Assembly: GCA_036389035.1 (NCBI GenBank)
Contig: DASVQQ010000022.1
Location: 62,001 to 126,000, forward strand
Length of the DNA stretch: 64,000 nucleotides
Direction of reading: 5' to 3'
Origin: Jatrophihabitans sp.
GTDB taxonomy: Bacteria > Actinomycetota > Actinomycetes > Mycobacteriales > Jatrophihabitantaceae
The notes beneath the pieces were generated by a model. It was not told where the DNA came from. It saw only the letters and a list, made by a program, of their open reading frames with translations, and did not search any database. Both the position numbers and the translations under genes were made by a program. Positions 45,363 through 54,563 of the stretch are shown piece after piece. Positions within the stretch are counted from its first letter, which is position 1. Each line of letters starts with the position of its first letter.

Positions 45363-45800
45363 CTAGACCGGGTCGAGCACGACGACCGGGATCGGCCGGT
45401 CGGTCTTGGTCTGGTACTCCTCGTACTCCGGCCAGAGCTGGCACATCATCTTCCAGAGTTCCGGCTTCTCCGAGTCATCAGCCGTCCGGGCGATGGCGAC
45501 GAGGTCCTCGGCGCCGACCCGCAGGGCGACCTCGGGGTTCTCGGTCAGGTTCAGGTACCAGGCCGGATGTTTGTCGTCACCGGCCGCGGAGGCGACCACG
45601 ACGTAGGAGGAGCCGGATTTGCCGTAGATCAGGGCAGTGCGGCGCAGCTTGCCGCTCTTACGGCCCTTGGTGGTGAGCAGCAGGGTCTGAACGCCGTGCC
45701 ACTCGTGCCCCTCCCGGCCGTCGGTCTCCACGTAACGCTGGGTGTGCTCGGCGACCCAACCCACGGGACTGTCGTAGACGTGCGCATCGTTGGTGGTCAT
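45363..45800 (-). CDS. deazaflavin (F420)-dependent nitroreductase-family protein, Ddn-like
   Basis: A 145-residue split-barrel protein of the Ddn family, which in mycobacteria uses reduced F420 to reduce quinones and nitroimidazoles. Typical segments are LLLTTKGRKSGKLRRTALIY, YVVVASAAGDDKHPAWYLNL and YEEYQTKTDRPIPVVVLDP. The ATG used is preceded at six bases by TACGGT with no Shine-Dalgarno (leaderless candidate). The substrate is unknown. It lies 18 bases after the end of the penicillin-binding protein gene. Confidence 0.9.
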   Translation of the reverse strand: MTTNDAHVYDSPVGWVAEHTQRYVETDGREGHEWHGVQTLLLTTKGRKSGKLRRTALIYGKSGSSYVVVASAAGDDKHPAWYLNLTENPEVALRVGAEDLVAIARTADDSEKPELWKMMCQLWPEYEEYQTKTDRPIPVVVLDPV

Positions 45801-45818
45801 GAATCCACCGTACAAAAC

Positions 45819-47747
45819 TCAGGGCAACTTGGTGAAGAACTGTTCGGTCAACGGAACCGCCCCGGTGGTCGAGTCCTCACCGCCGTAGATGAACACCGCG
45901 ATCGCCAGGTCGCCCCGGACGCCGGCGAACCAGGAGTGGCTCTTGGGCGGGGTGTCGGTTCCGAACTCCGCGGTGCCGGTCTTGCCCCGGAGCTGGCCGG
46001 GCAGGTCGTTCAGCGCGTGACCGGTGGCGCCCGGCATGGCGACGACAGCCCGCATCAGCGCGTTCAGCTCGGTTCGCACCCTGGCGTCCAGCGCCGGGCC
46101 CGGCGCGGCCTGCTGGCCGGCGACCAGGGACGGCGCCACGGAGGCGCCCGTGGCGGCGGCGCCTGCCATCGAGGCCATCAGCAGCGGGCTGACCAGCACC
46201 TTGCCCTGGCCGATCGCCTCGGCGGCCTGCTCGGTCCCGGTGGCGGTGGCCGGGATCGATCCGGAGAACGCCGGCACCGGCAGCTTCCAGTCGCCTCCCA
46301 ACCCGAGCCGGCCGGCGGTCTCGGCCAGGGCGCCGGGCGGCAGCTTCATCCCCAGGTCGATCGCGGTGGTGTTGCAGGAGTAGCCGAACGCCGCGGTCAG
46401 CGGGATCCGGCCGTGCTCGACCTCGTCGTGGTTCTGGAAGGTCCGGCCGCTGACCGTGATGGTGGGCGGGCAGTCCACCGCGGTGCCGGCGGTCAGGGCC
46501 GGATCGGCCTGCAACGCCGCGGCGTAGGTGGCGATCTTGAAGGTGGAACCGGCCGGGTACTGCCCGGTCAGGGCGATGTTGCCGGGAGCGCTGGCGCTGT
46601 TGGCCACTGCCAGGACCCTGCCGGTGGACGGTTGCAGCGCCACGATCGAGGCCGGTCGTGACTCGGCGTCCAGGGTGGCGTCGGCGGCTGCCTGGACGGC
46701 GCGCTCCAACGTCAGCCGGACCGGCTTGCCGGCCACCGGCGGGGCCACCGTGCCGAGCTTGGCGCCCAGGGTCGCGTCGGCGTCGCTGGCCGAGTAGACG
46801 TCGACGCCCGGGGTGCCGCGCAGTTGCGGGTCCAGCGCTCGCTGCAGGCCGGACAGCCCGACGAGGTCATCGGCCTGGACCTGCCCCCGCGAGTCCTCGA
46901 TGATCTCGGCGGTGGCCGCCCCCACGCTGCCCAGCAGCGGCCTGGCGAAGTTCGGGCTGGGCGGCAGCAGCCGGCTCTCGGACTGGAACTGGGTGCCGGG
47001 CAGGTTGTAGATCTGGGGCTTGACCTGCTCGTAGGCCGGCCGGCGCAGCGTGATGATCGGAACGAACTGGGTCTTGCCCGCCGCGGCCACGGCGCTGCTT
47101 ATCTCACCGGCGGTGGTCTGCAGCTGCGGCACCGCCGCCAGCCGGGCCGCCAGGCTGCTCAGGTCCTGGACGGCGGACGGGTTGACGCCCACGGTGACCA
47201 CCGGAGTCGGCCGGAACAGCGGGGCGCCGCTGCTGTCCTGCAGGGCGGCCCGGACCGGCTGGCTGCGCTTGAGCGCCAGGTGCGAGCCGTCGGCAAGTCG
47301 GGGGTGGATGGCGCTGGCAGCCCAGCTCACCCGCCAGTCCTCGGCCTGCTTCACCATCGTCAGCGTGCCGGTGTAGCGCCACGGCGTGCTCAGTCCGGGT
47401 AGCTGCCAGCTGGCCTCGTAGTTCGCGGTGGCCGATCCCGGCTGCCGTTCGGTGAGTCCGGTGACCCGCAGACTGCCCCGCAGCCCGCTACCGAATTCGG
47501 ACAGCCTGGCCAGGCTCCTGGTGATCGCGGCCGTCGCGGTGGCTGCGTCGGTGGTGCGCTGGCCGGCGGCGGCGACGTCAGCTGCGCCGAGGGCATCCAG
47601 GTAGGCCTGCGCCGCCCGCTGCTCCGCAGGGACCTTCTTCGCCTGGGTGCAGCCGGTCAGTGCCAAGGCGGCGATGATCAACGCGACCAGCCCTGCCAGC
47701 CATCGCGACCGGGGCGGTCGCCGGGTTCGGGGGGCGCGGGTGAGCAT
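45819..47747 (-). CDS. penicillin-binding lipoprotein (class B transpeptidase)
   Basis: A 642-residue peptidoglycan transpeptidase related to mycobacterial Rv2864c. The N-terminus has a lipobox (LALTGC, Cys33), so it is lipid-anchored outside the membrane. An NTF2-like MecA_N domain, a dimerisation domain and the transpeptidase domain follow, with SxxK at Ser401-Lys404 (AGSTFKIA), SxN at Ser457-Asn459 (YSCNTT) and KTG at Lys589 (RGKTGTAEF). All catalytic motifs are intact. It probably cross-links wall during growth or stress. Confidence 0.93.
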   Translation of the reverse strand: MLTRAPRTRRPPRSRWLAGLVALIIAALALTGCTQAKKVPAEQRAAQAYLDALGAADVAAAGQRTTDAATATAAITRSLARLSEFGSGLRGSLRVTGLTERQPGSATANYEASWQLPGLSTPWRYTGTLTMVKQAEDWRVSWAASAIHPRLADGSHLALKRSQPVRAALQDSSGAPLFRPTPVVTVGVNPSAVQDLSSLAARLAAVPQLQTTAGEISSAVAAAGKTQFVPIITLRRPAYEQVKPQIYNLPGTQFQSESRLLPPSPNFARPLLGSVGAATAEIIEDSRGQVQADDLVGLSGLQRALDPQLRGTPGVDVYSASDADATLGAKLGTVAPPVAGKPVRLTLERAVQAAADATLDAESRPASIVALQPSTGRVLAVANSASAPGNIALTGQYPAGSTFKIATYAAALQADPALTAGTAVDCPPTITVSGRTFQNHDEVEHGRIPLTAAFGYSCNTTAIDLGMKLPPGALAETAGRLGLGGDWKLPVPAFSGSIPATATGTEQAAEAIGQGKVLVSPLLMASMAGAAATGASVAPSLVAGQQAAPGPALDARVRTELNALMRAVVAMPGATGHALNDLPGQLRGKTGTAEFGTDTPPKSHSWFAGVRGDLAIAVFIYGGEDSTTGAVPLTEQFFTKLP

Positions 47748-47833
47748 GACTCGATTCAACCAAAGTCAGCTGAGTGCCCGCCGCACGCGGGCTGGGGACC
47801 GGTCGGTCCCGGCCGGGCGACTACGGTGGCCGG

Positions 47834-48598
47834 GTGACAGGGATCGGCGCCGCCACGGCCGTAGCGCTGGCCGGCGTCGCCGCCGGAACGATCAACACCG
47901 TGGTGGGTTCCGGCACGCTGATCACCTTTCCGGTGCTGATCTCCCTCGGGGTGCCGCCGGTGACAGCCAACGTCAGCAACACCATCGGACTGGTGCCCGG
48001 CACCTTCAGCGGCGCCTACGGCTACCGCCGGGAGCTGGCCGGCCAGCGTGACCGGCTGCTGCGGCTGGGCTCGGCGTCCCTGGCGGGTGGGATCGTCGGC
48101 GCGCTGCTGCTGCTGGTGCTGCCGGCCAGCGTGTTCCGGGCGGTGGTGCCGGTCCTGATCGTGCTGGCGCTGGTGCTGGTGATCGCCCAGCCCCGGTTGG
48201 CCCGCCGCTTCGTGGAGCAGTCGCACCCGAACACCCAGGGCCGGCATCCGATCCTGCTGTGGGTCCTGGTGCTGCTGACCGGGGTCTACGGGGGGTACTT
48301 CGGCGCCGCTCAGGGGGTGCTGCTGGTCGCGATCATGGGCGCCCTGCTGGACCACGACCTGCAGCGGGTCAACGGTGTGAAGAACGTCCTGTCCGGTGTG
48401 GTGAACGCGGTCGCCGGCCTTCTGTTCGTGCTGCTGGCCGACCCCAACTGGGTGTACGTGGCCCTGATCGCGGTCGGCTCGACCATCGGCGGCCAGCTCG
48501 GGGCGGTGGTGGGGCGCCGGCTCTCACCGGCTGTGCTGCGCGCGGTGATCGTGGTGGTCGGGTTGGCCGCCCTGACCAAGTTCCTGCTCTTCCCCTGA
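47834..48598 (+). CDS. TSUP (TauE/SafE) family permease
   Basis: A 254-residue membrane protein with seven to eight helices and the internal duplication of the TSUP family (VSNTIGLVPGTFSGAYGYRREL and VYGGYFGAAQGVLLVAIMG). Members export sulfite, sulfoacetate or related organic anions. The GTG start is preceded at six bases by TACGGT with no ribosome site. Its last 75 bases overlap the convergent P-loop gene. The substrate cannot be predicted. Confidence 0.9.
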   Translation: MTGIGAATAVALAGVAAGTINTVVGSGTLITFPVLISLGVPPVTANVSNTIGLVPGTFSGAYGYRRELAGQRDRLLRLGSASLAGGIVGALLLLVLPASVFRAVVPVLIVLALVLVIAQPRLARRFVEQSHPNTQGRHPILLWVLVLLTGVYGGYFGAAQGVLLVAIMGALLDHDLQRVNGVKNVLSGVVNAVAGLLFVLLADPNWVYVALIAVGSTIGGQLGAVVGRRLSPAVLRAVIVVVGLAALTKFLLFP

Positions 48599-49507
48599 CC
48601 GGAGTTCAGCCAGCACCGTCGCGACGGTGTCGGCCAGCGGTTGCCGGGAGTCGAGGATCACCGCACCTGGCCACACCGGAAACAGCGCCAGCCGGCGCGT
48701 GACGTCGGCCCAGTCGCCGCCCTGATGCCAGCCCGGAATGCCTCGGTCGCGGGTGGCCAGACGCTTCCGGTGCACCGCCGGGTCATCGCAGACGGTCACG
48801 AAGGCAGTGAGCGATGTTCCGGCCGCGGCCGCCAGGGTGCTCCACCGTCGCCGCACCAGTTCGTCCTCGACCGGCGCGTCGAGGATCGCCGACTGCCCGA
48901 GCGACAGTTGCCGCAGCGCCAGGGTGGTCAGCAGCTCGTACCCGATGTCGAACGGCTGGTCGAGATGGCGACCACCGAACGGCGTCAGCGCGCCGAGCAG
49001 CCAGTCCATGGCGAACACCGGGATTCCCGACTCGCGGCCGACCGCGTCGGCGAGGGTGCTCTTGCCGGTGCCTGGGACACCGGCGAACACGATCAACTGT
49101 CCCGGCCGTTCGACGCTCATCTGCCAGCCGGTGAAGTCCATCGGCAAGCGGGGGGTGAGGCCGTCCGGCACCTCTGCCTGCAGCGAGGTGCTGAGGATGC
49201 GGTGCGGCGGGTTCGGGTCCACCGTGCAGGTGAGCCAGTAGCGCGCACCGTCGGTGTGGTTACCCAGCCTCGCGCGTGCGGTGTGGTCACCTGCCTCGAC
49301 AGCCGTGAGGTGGAGTGGTGCGAAGTCGCCGGCGCGCTGCCCGGTCAGCTCGGCGTAGTCGGTCGGCGCGATCGCCTCGAGAAAACCGGCATCCAGCACG
49401 TCCGCGGCGTCATGGCCCCAGCCCGCTGCCGCGTTGAGCCCGTCCAGGACCCATTCGAGCCGTTGCAACGCCATGGTTCGCGCCACGCCGGTCACGGTGA
49501 AGGTCAT
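48524..49507 (-). CDS. P-loop ATPase/kinase with N-terminal NTF2-like domain
   Basis: A 327-residue fusion. Residues 1-130 (LEWVLDGLNAAAGWGHDAADVLDAGFLEAIAP, VEAGDHTARARLGN) resemble the accessory N-terminal domain of LpqF-like serine hydrolases. Residues about 135-320 are a P-loop kinase-like domain with GVPGTGKST, the lid-like CDDPAVHRKRLATRDRGIP and DAPVEDELVRRRW. It may phosphorylate a small molecule. TACAGT lies six bases before the ATG inside a 16-bp tandem repeat. The 3' end overlaps the TSUP gene by 75 bases. Confidence 0.78.
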   Translation of the reverse strand: MTFTVTGVARTMALQRLEWVLDGLNAAAGWGHDAADVLDAGFLEAIAPTDYAELTGQRAGDFAPLHLTAVEAGDHTARARLGNHTDGARYWLTCTVDPNPPHRILSTSLQAEVPDGLTPRLPMDFTGWQMSVERPGQLIVFAGVPGTGKSTLADAVGRESGIPVFAMDWLLGALTPFGGRHLDQPFDIGYELLTTLALRQLSLGQSAILDAPVEDELVRRRWSTLAAAAGTSLTAFVTVCDDPAVHRKRLATRDRGIPGWHQGGDWADVTRRLALFPVWPGAVILDSRQPLADTVATVLAELRSGEEQELGQGGQPDHHDHRAQHSR

Positions 49508-49511
49508 TTCC

Positions 49512-49575
49512 GCACTGTAGGCGCCCAGCACTGTAGGCGCACAGCACTGTAGGCGCACAGCACTGTAGGCGCACA
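49512..49575. repeat. four tandem copies of a 16-bp promoter-like unit
   Basis: GCACTGTAGGCGCACA repeated four times (first copy with one change), immediately upstream of the kinase-like gene. Read on the minus strand each unit contains TACAGT, a -10-like hexamer; the nearest lies six bases before the ATG. Confidence 0.92.
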
Positions 49576-49603
49576 GCGCGGACCGGCGCGCTGCCCGGTG
49601 CGG

Positions 49604-51838
49604 TCAGGACGCCGGCTCGACCTGTTCGACTACAGCCGGACGCCCCATCGACTGCTGCAGGATCTGGGCCACGTCGAGCACTTGGACGCGCCCGGAGGCA
49701 GAGCCGTCGGCCTGCTTGCTGGTCACCGCGTCCGAGAGCATCACCATGCAGAACGGGCAGGCCGTCGAGATCAGGTCGGGGTCCAGGCCCAGCGCCTCGT
49801 CGGTGCGCTCAACGTTGATCCGCTTGCCGATCTTCTCCTCCATCCAGAACCGCGCGCCGCCGGCGCCGCAGCAGAAGCCCCGGTCCTTGCAGCGGTGCAT
49901 CTCCTCGGACCGCAGCTGCGGGATTGCGCCGAGCACCTCGCGCGGCGGGGTGTAGACCTTGTTGTGCCGGCCGAGGTAGCACGGGTCGTGGTAGGTGACC
50001 TTCTTGTCGACCGGCTCGACCGGGGTCAACCGCCCGTCGGCGACCAGCTTGCCGAGCAGTTGGGTGTGGTGCACCACCTCGTACTCACCGCCGAGCTGCG
50101 GGTACTCGTTGGCGATGGTGTTGAAGCAGTGCGGGCAGGTGGCCACGATCTTCAGCGGCCGCCCGTCGGGCTTGATCGAGTTGAGCTTCTCGACGTTCTC
50201 GGCCCCCAGCATCTGGAACACGAACTCGTTGCCGAGCCGGCGGGCCGAGTCGCCGGTGCAGGTCTCGTTCGAGCCGAGGATGGCGAACTCGACCCCGGCC
50301 ACGTTGAGCAGTTCGGCGAAGGCCTTGGTGACCTTCTTGGACCGGTCCTCCAGCGCGCCGGCGCAGCCCACCCAGAACAGGTACTCGACCTCGGCGGGCA
50401 GCGGCTCGCCGGGCGAGACCCGCCGGACCTCGAAGCCCAGGCCCTCGGTCCACTCCTCGCGGTTCTTGGCGGGCAGGCCCCACGGGTTGCCCTTGTTCTC
50501 CAGGTTGCGCAGCATGGTGCCGGCCTCGGACGGGAACGAGGACTCGATCAGCACCTGGTAGCGGCGCATGTCGACGATGTGGTCGATGTGCTCGATGTCG
50601 ACCGGGCACTGCTCGACGCACGCCCCGCAGGTGGTGCAGGACCACAGCACGTCCGGGTCGATCACGCCGTGTGAGGCGAGGTCGCCGACCAGCGGCCGGG
50701 TGACCTGCTCGATGCCGGAGCCTTCCACCCGGGGGTAGCCGGCCTCGGGCACGTGGGTGCCGTGCGAGCCGCCCTCGGCCGCGGGGGTGGCGAAGTTCGG
50801 CACCGCGTCGTCGGGGACCGACTTGCCGCCGATCAGGTACGGGGCCTTGGCGAACAGGTGGTCGCGCAGGTCCATGATCACCAGCTTGGGCGACAGCGGC
50901 TTGCCGGTGTTCCAGGCCGGGCACTGGGACTGGCAGCGGCCGCACTCGGTGCAGGTCGCGAAGTCCAGGTAGGCCTTCCAGCTGAAGTCCTCGACCTTGC
51001 CCTTGCCGAACACGGTGTCCTCGGACAGGTTCTCGACATCGAGGAAGTCGATGGTCTTGCCCTGGGCGTCGGTGACCGGGGGCAGCGCGCCGAGCGCCTT
51101 GGGCAGCCGCTTGAAGTACACGTTGATCGGGGCGGTGGCGATGTGCAGGTGCTTGGAGTAGGTGACGATGATCAGGAACGCCAGGACGACCGCCACCTGC
51201 GCCAGCAGGAAGATGGTGGCGAGGCCGGTGTTGTAGTCGCCCTCGCCCAGCGCCTTCGCGGTCAGGTACGAGGCGAAGGTCCACTTGGACTCCCCGAACG
51301 GGAACTCGCCGGCATTCATCTGGGCGCCGCGCAGCAGGAACAGCGTCAGGATGACCAGCGTGATCATGCCCAGGATCGTCCAGGCCGGGCCGGTGTGCGA
51401 GCCGTAGAAGCGCGAGTCCCGCTGCTTGCGTTTTGGAGCGTTGCGGATGCGCAGCACCGCGAAGGTGGCCAACCCGGCTAGCACCGCGACCGCGAAGAAG
51501 TCCTCGAGGAAGCCCAGCACCTGCCACTTGCCGATGATCGGGATGTGGAAGTCACGGTCGATCAGCAGCGCGCCGTAGGCCTCCAGGATGGTCAGGTTCA
51601 GGATCAGGAAGCCCCAGAAGGTGAAGAAGTGCGCCAGGCCGGGGACCGACCACTTCAGCAGCCGGGTCTGGCCCAGCACCTCTTCGGCGTCGTTGGCCGC
51701 GCGGACGCCGGCGTTCTTGCCACGCCCCGGAGCGGCTGTGCCGGAGCGGATCAGTCGTACCAGCCAGAGGATCCGCCAACCCGCTATCGCCGCGGTAGCC
51801 GCGGTCATGAGCACGGTCAGGGTAATGCGCAGTGCCAC
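49604..51838 (-). CDS. etfD: EtfD-like membrane iron-sulfur oxidoreductase
   Basis: A 744-residue protein like mycobacterial Rv0338c (EtfD), which passes electrons from EtfAB to the quinone pool in fatty acid oxidation. About five membrane helices are followed by two [4Fe-4S] ferredoxin clusters (CTECGRCQSQCP from Cys296; CTTCGACVEQCP from Cys401) and two CCG-type cysteine-rich domains (SNETCTGDSARRLGN, ATCPHCFN, DPCYLGRHNKVY, FCCGAGGARFW). The GTG used follows GGAGG at five bases; the frame stays open far upstream through another gene, but that part is antisense-shadow sequence. A GTTAC-N6-GTAAC palindrome lies 60 bases upstream. Confidence 0.92.
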   Translation of the reverse strand: MALRITLTVLMTAATAAIAGWRILWLVRLIRSGTAAPGRGKNAGVRAANDAEEVLGQTRLLKWSVPGLAHFFTFWGFLILNLTILEAYGALLIDRDFHIPIIGKWQVLGFLEDFFAVAVLAGLATFAVLRIRNAPKRKQRDSRFYGSHTGPAWTILGMITLVILTLFLLRGAQMNAGEFPFGESKWTFASYLTAKALGEGDYNTGLATIFLLAQVAVVLAFLIIVTYSKHLHIATAPINVYFKRLPKALGALPPVTDAQGKTIDFLDVENLSEDTVFGKGKVEDFSWKAYLDFATCTECGRCQSQCPAWNTGKPLSPKLVIMDLRDHLFAKAPYLIGGKSVPDDAVPNFATPAAEGGSHGTHVPEAGYPRVEGSGIEQVTRPLVGDLASHGVIDPDVLWSCTTCGACVEQCPVDIEHIDHIVDMRRYQVLIESSFPSEAGTMLRNLENKGNPWGLPAKNREEWTEGLGFEVRRVSPGEPLPAEVEYLFWVGCAGALEDRSKKVTKAFAELLNVAGVEFAILGSNETCTGDSARRLGNEFVFQMLGAENVEKLNSIKPDGRPLKIVATCPHCFNTIANEYPQLGGEYEVVHHTQLLGKLVADGRLTPVEPVDKKVTYHDPCYLGRHNKVYTPPREVLGAIPQLRSEEMHRCKDRGFCCGAGGARFWMEEKIGKRINVERTDEALGLDPDLISTACPFCMVMLSDAVTSKQADGSASGRVQVLDVAQILQQSMGRPAVVEQVEPAS

Positions 51839-51897
51839 TGCGGCCTCCAGCGTCGTCGGCTTAGCGTCGTCAAGCGTGACCGGCCCAGGATACCCAG

Positions 51898-51915
51898 GGT
51901 TACCAGCGGGTAACC
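51898..51915. promoter_or_regulatory. 18-bp palindrome upstream of etfD
   Basis: GGTTACC-AGCG-GGTAACC, perfect seven-base arms. Its inner form GTTAC-N6-GTAAC is identical in pattern to the palindrome at 1008-1023, pointing to a shared regulator. Confidence 0.6.
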
Positions 51916-51948
51916 ACGTCAGCCGGACGCCGAATGGGTCACAACGGC

Positions 51949-54414
51949 TCAGAGCATGTCGGCGATCACCCGGCGCGCGCTGCGAAGGTTCGCCAGCCGG
52001 CTTTCCCAGGTGACACCGAGCGTCAGCAGCAGCACCCCTAGCGTGCCGATCACCACCCAGCGGGGCAGCCCGAGCGCGTACGGCGAGAGCTCGGTTATCA
52101 CCAACAGCGCCAGTTCGGCGGCGCCGATCACCAGCGGGGCCTGCAGCTTGAGCCGCGCGCCGACCAGCAGGCTCAGCAGCGCGATCACACCCAGCGCCAG
52201 CGCCCGCCACGACAGCGGTTCGCGCAACGCCGGCGCCACCAGCGGGACGGTGAGGATCAGCAGCCCCGGACCTAGGACGAGCCAGGACGGCGAGGTCGGC
52301 TCGCGCCGTGCGACCTGCACGCCGAAGAGAAGCGCCAGCAGCCCGACCGGCGTGGAGTAGAGCTCGGGCGCGTGCATCGAATGCACGCCCGCCTCGATCC
52401 AACCTGCGACGATCACCGCCGACACCGCCGGCCAGAACCACCAGCGGCGGATCGGTGACCGCGCCGCGACCACGCCCAGCACCGCGGCACATCCGAGCAG
52501 GCCGGCCACGGTCGGCGTCCACCGTTCGGGCGTGCCCAGCGAGAACCCGGCGGCGATGAGAACGAACAGCTGCGCGACGGCGGCCAGCTCGCAGGCCTGC
52601 CGCAGAGCCGGGACGTCGCGGGCGAGCCACCGGCCGGCGGCCAGCGCCGCGCCGGCCCCCGCCGCGAAGGCGAGGATGGTGGTCGGCTCCGAGGCCAGTG
52701 CCGTAACCAGCGCCAGCGCCAGCAGCAGCCCCGGTATCGCCAGCAGCCAGCCGTCGCGCCGGGCCAGCAGGACGCCCGCGAGCGCCAGCAGCAGCCATCC
52801 GAGAGTGGCCACCAGCAGCGGCGGGTGGACGTTCAGCCAGATCGCGAGCGCGGCAGGACCAGCCACCGCGGCGATCCACCGCTCCTGGGCGGCGCTCCAC
52901 CGTTGCGTCCAGTCCTTCAGCAGCGGCCGGACCAGCAGCGCTGTCGCCGTGGCCGCCGCGAGCAGGACCAGCGACGGCAGCACCTCGATCACCGGTTGGC
53001 CCGCGTCCAGCAGCGCATCCATGGGGCGCCGCCGCCAGATCGGGCCGCCCAGGTCGGTCGAGGCCGAGATGCCGGCGAATGCCGCCCGCAGCAACACCAA
53101 CACGCTCACCGTGCCGGCGCCGCCCAGCACCAGCAGAACGGCCCGGCTCCAGAGCGGATGCCGCACCAGGCTGAGCAGGGCCAGACCCAGCAGCACGCCG
53201 GCCAGTGCGGAGACTCCTGAGAGGTAGTGCTCGCCGATGAGCCACGCCGTCCCGGCAGCCAACCCGAGGCCGGCCACCGCGGCGGCCAACCGCAGCAGGG
53301 GCACTCGCAGCACCGCCGGGACGGCCGCCGCGCAGAGTGCCAGGACGATCGCAGCCGGCAACTCGTTGGCCTGGCCGTCCCACAGCCGTGGCACGAAGGG
53401 CCCCGAGATGACCGCGTCGAGGATCCCCAACCCCACCAGGTCGAGCCAGGATTGGGTGGCGGCCAGGCCGCACACCCACGTGGTAACGCGCAGTCCTGCC
53501 GTCCGGGCAGCGATCCCCAGCGCTGCCATGCCGATCACCGCGACGCCGAACTGCAGCCAGAGGGTGGCCCCGGTTCTGGCAACCGCGCACAGCAGCCCGA
53601 CGTAGGCCGCGCCACCCAGAATGAGCTGGGTGCTGACCAGCGGGCGTCCTAGCGCCGAGCGTCGGGTGGCCACCGTGCTGCCCAGCGCCGCCGCCCCCAC
53701 CGCTACCGCGCCCAGGGCGGTGAAGACGCGCGCGTCCACCGATGACCACCCGGCCAGATCGACCCGGCGGATCGCCCAGACGTCCAGCGTGAGATTCAGC
53801 AGGGTGCTGGCCCACAGCGTTTCGGCGGAGCCGCGCAGACCCCTGCGGGTCACCGCCGCGGCCGCGAGGCCGAAGATCGCGGTCACCGCGGCCAGCACCG
53901 CGGCCTTCGCGCCGAGCGACAGCGTTCCCCAGGACACCGACACGAAGATGACCGCCGCGACCAGCAGGCACAGCCCCCCGAGGCCGAGCACGATGGCCGC
54001 CCCGCTCGCCGCCGGCAACCGCCTGCCGCCGGCGGCGACAGGGGCCGGATAGCCGGGGAACGCGCCGGCGCCGCCGACCTGCCCTGGCGCGGCGGTCGCT
54101 ACGGGCGCCGCCGACACCCACTCACCCTGCTGCTGGGGAACGCCCTGCGGGGGAACGCCCTGCTGGGGAACGCCCCGCGGGGGCACGGCCTGCGGGGGCA
54201 CGGACTGCTGGGGGACGGCCTGGGACTCGAATCGCAGCTGCGCCATCGTCTGGTCAGCCGCGACCAGTTGCTCCGCGAGCCGGCTGGCGGTGGGGCTGGT
54301 CAGCAGCAGCCCGCATCCGGCGCACCTCGGTGTAGCGGCGGTGATCGGCATGCCGCAATCCGGACAGCGGTGGGGTGTGAAGAACCGGTGGCGGTCGGCG
54401 GTGGGATAGGTCAC
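51949..54414 (-). CDS. large polytopic membrane protein with zinc ribbon (SCO7613-like)
   Basis: An 821-residue protein. The N-terminus has a zinc ribbon (Cys17-x2-Cys20, Cys31-x2-Cys34), a helix, then a PQQ/PPQ-rich linker of about 30 residues, and from about residue 140 over 20 hydrophobic helices in regular succession. It resembles the Streptomyces family named after the SCO7613 C-terminal domain. There are no transport or catalytic motifs. The GTG start follows AGGAG at four bases. Function unknown; the helix-rich architecture suggests a scaffold or lipid-handling protein. Confidence 0.82.
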   Translation of the reverse strand: MTYPTADRHRFFTPHRCPDCGMPITAATPRCAGCGLLLTSPTASRLAEQLVAADQTMAQLRFESQAVPQQSVPPQAVPPRGVPQQGVPPQGVPQQQGEWVSAAPVATAAPGQVGGAGAFPGYPAPVAAGGRRLPAASGAAIVLGLGGLCLLVAAVIFVSVSWGTLSLGAKAAVLAAVTAIFGLAAAAVTRRGLRGSAETLWASTLLNLTLDVWAIRRVDLAGWSSVDARVFTALGAVAVGAAALGSTVATRRSALGRPLVSTQLILGGAAYVGLLCAVARTGATLWLQFGVAVIGMAALGIAARTAGLRVTTWVCGLAATQSWLDLVGLGILDAVISGPFVPRLWDGQANELPAAIVLALCAAAVPAVLRVPLLRLAAAVAGLGLAAGTAWLIGEHYLSGVSALAGVLLGLALLSLVRHPLWSRAVLLVLGGAGTVSVLVLLRAAFAGISASTDLGGPIWRRRPMDALLDAGQPVIEVLPSLVLLAAATATALLVRPLLKDWTQRWSAAQERWIAAVAGPAALAIWLNVHPPLLVATLGWLLLALAGVLLARRDGWLLAIPGLLLALALVTALASEPTTILAFAAGAGAALAAGRWLARDVPALRQACELAAVAQLFVLIAAGFSLGTPERWTPTVAGLLGCAAVLGVVAARSPIRRWWFWPAVSAVIVAGWIEAGVHSMHAPELYSTPVGLLALLFGVQVARREPTSPSWLVLGPGLLILTVPLVAPALREPLSWRALALGVIALLSLLVGARLKLQAPLVIGAAELALLVITELSPYALGLPRWVVIGTLGVLLLTLGVTWESRLANLRSARRVIADML
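54131..54220. repeat. six 15-bp tandem units coding PQQ/PPQ linker
   Basis: Units such as TGCTGGGGAACGCCC, giving VPQQG/VPPQA/VPPRG in the linker of the zinc-ribbon membrane protein. The array is in frame, so length changes preserve the reading frame. Confidence 0.85.
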
Positions 54415-54563
54415 GACGCTCCTATCGGTGAAGTCCGGCCGCCGGACAGGCCCGGTAGGGGCGAAGCTAGCCCACTCACGTCATCGCGGTACAGGTCCTA
54501 AGGGCAGCAGTACCGCGTAGTGCAGGCTCGGGGGCGGGCACCCTGTCGTGTCGGGAGCGGGCC

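Noticed and set aside
49604..54121. Single minus-strand frame of 1505 codons covering two genes
   Set aside because: Only the downstream 744 codons match a known protein (EtfD-like) and have a ribosome site; the upstream part overlaps the zinc-ribbon membrane protein in another frame and has no domain.
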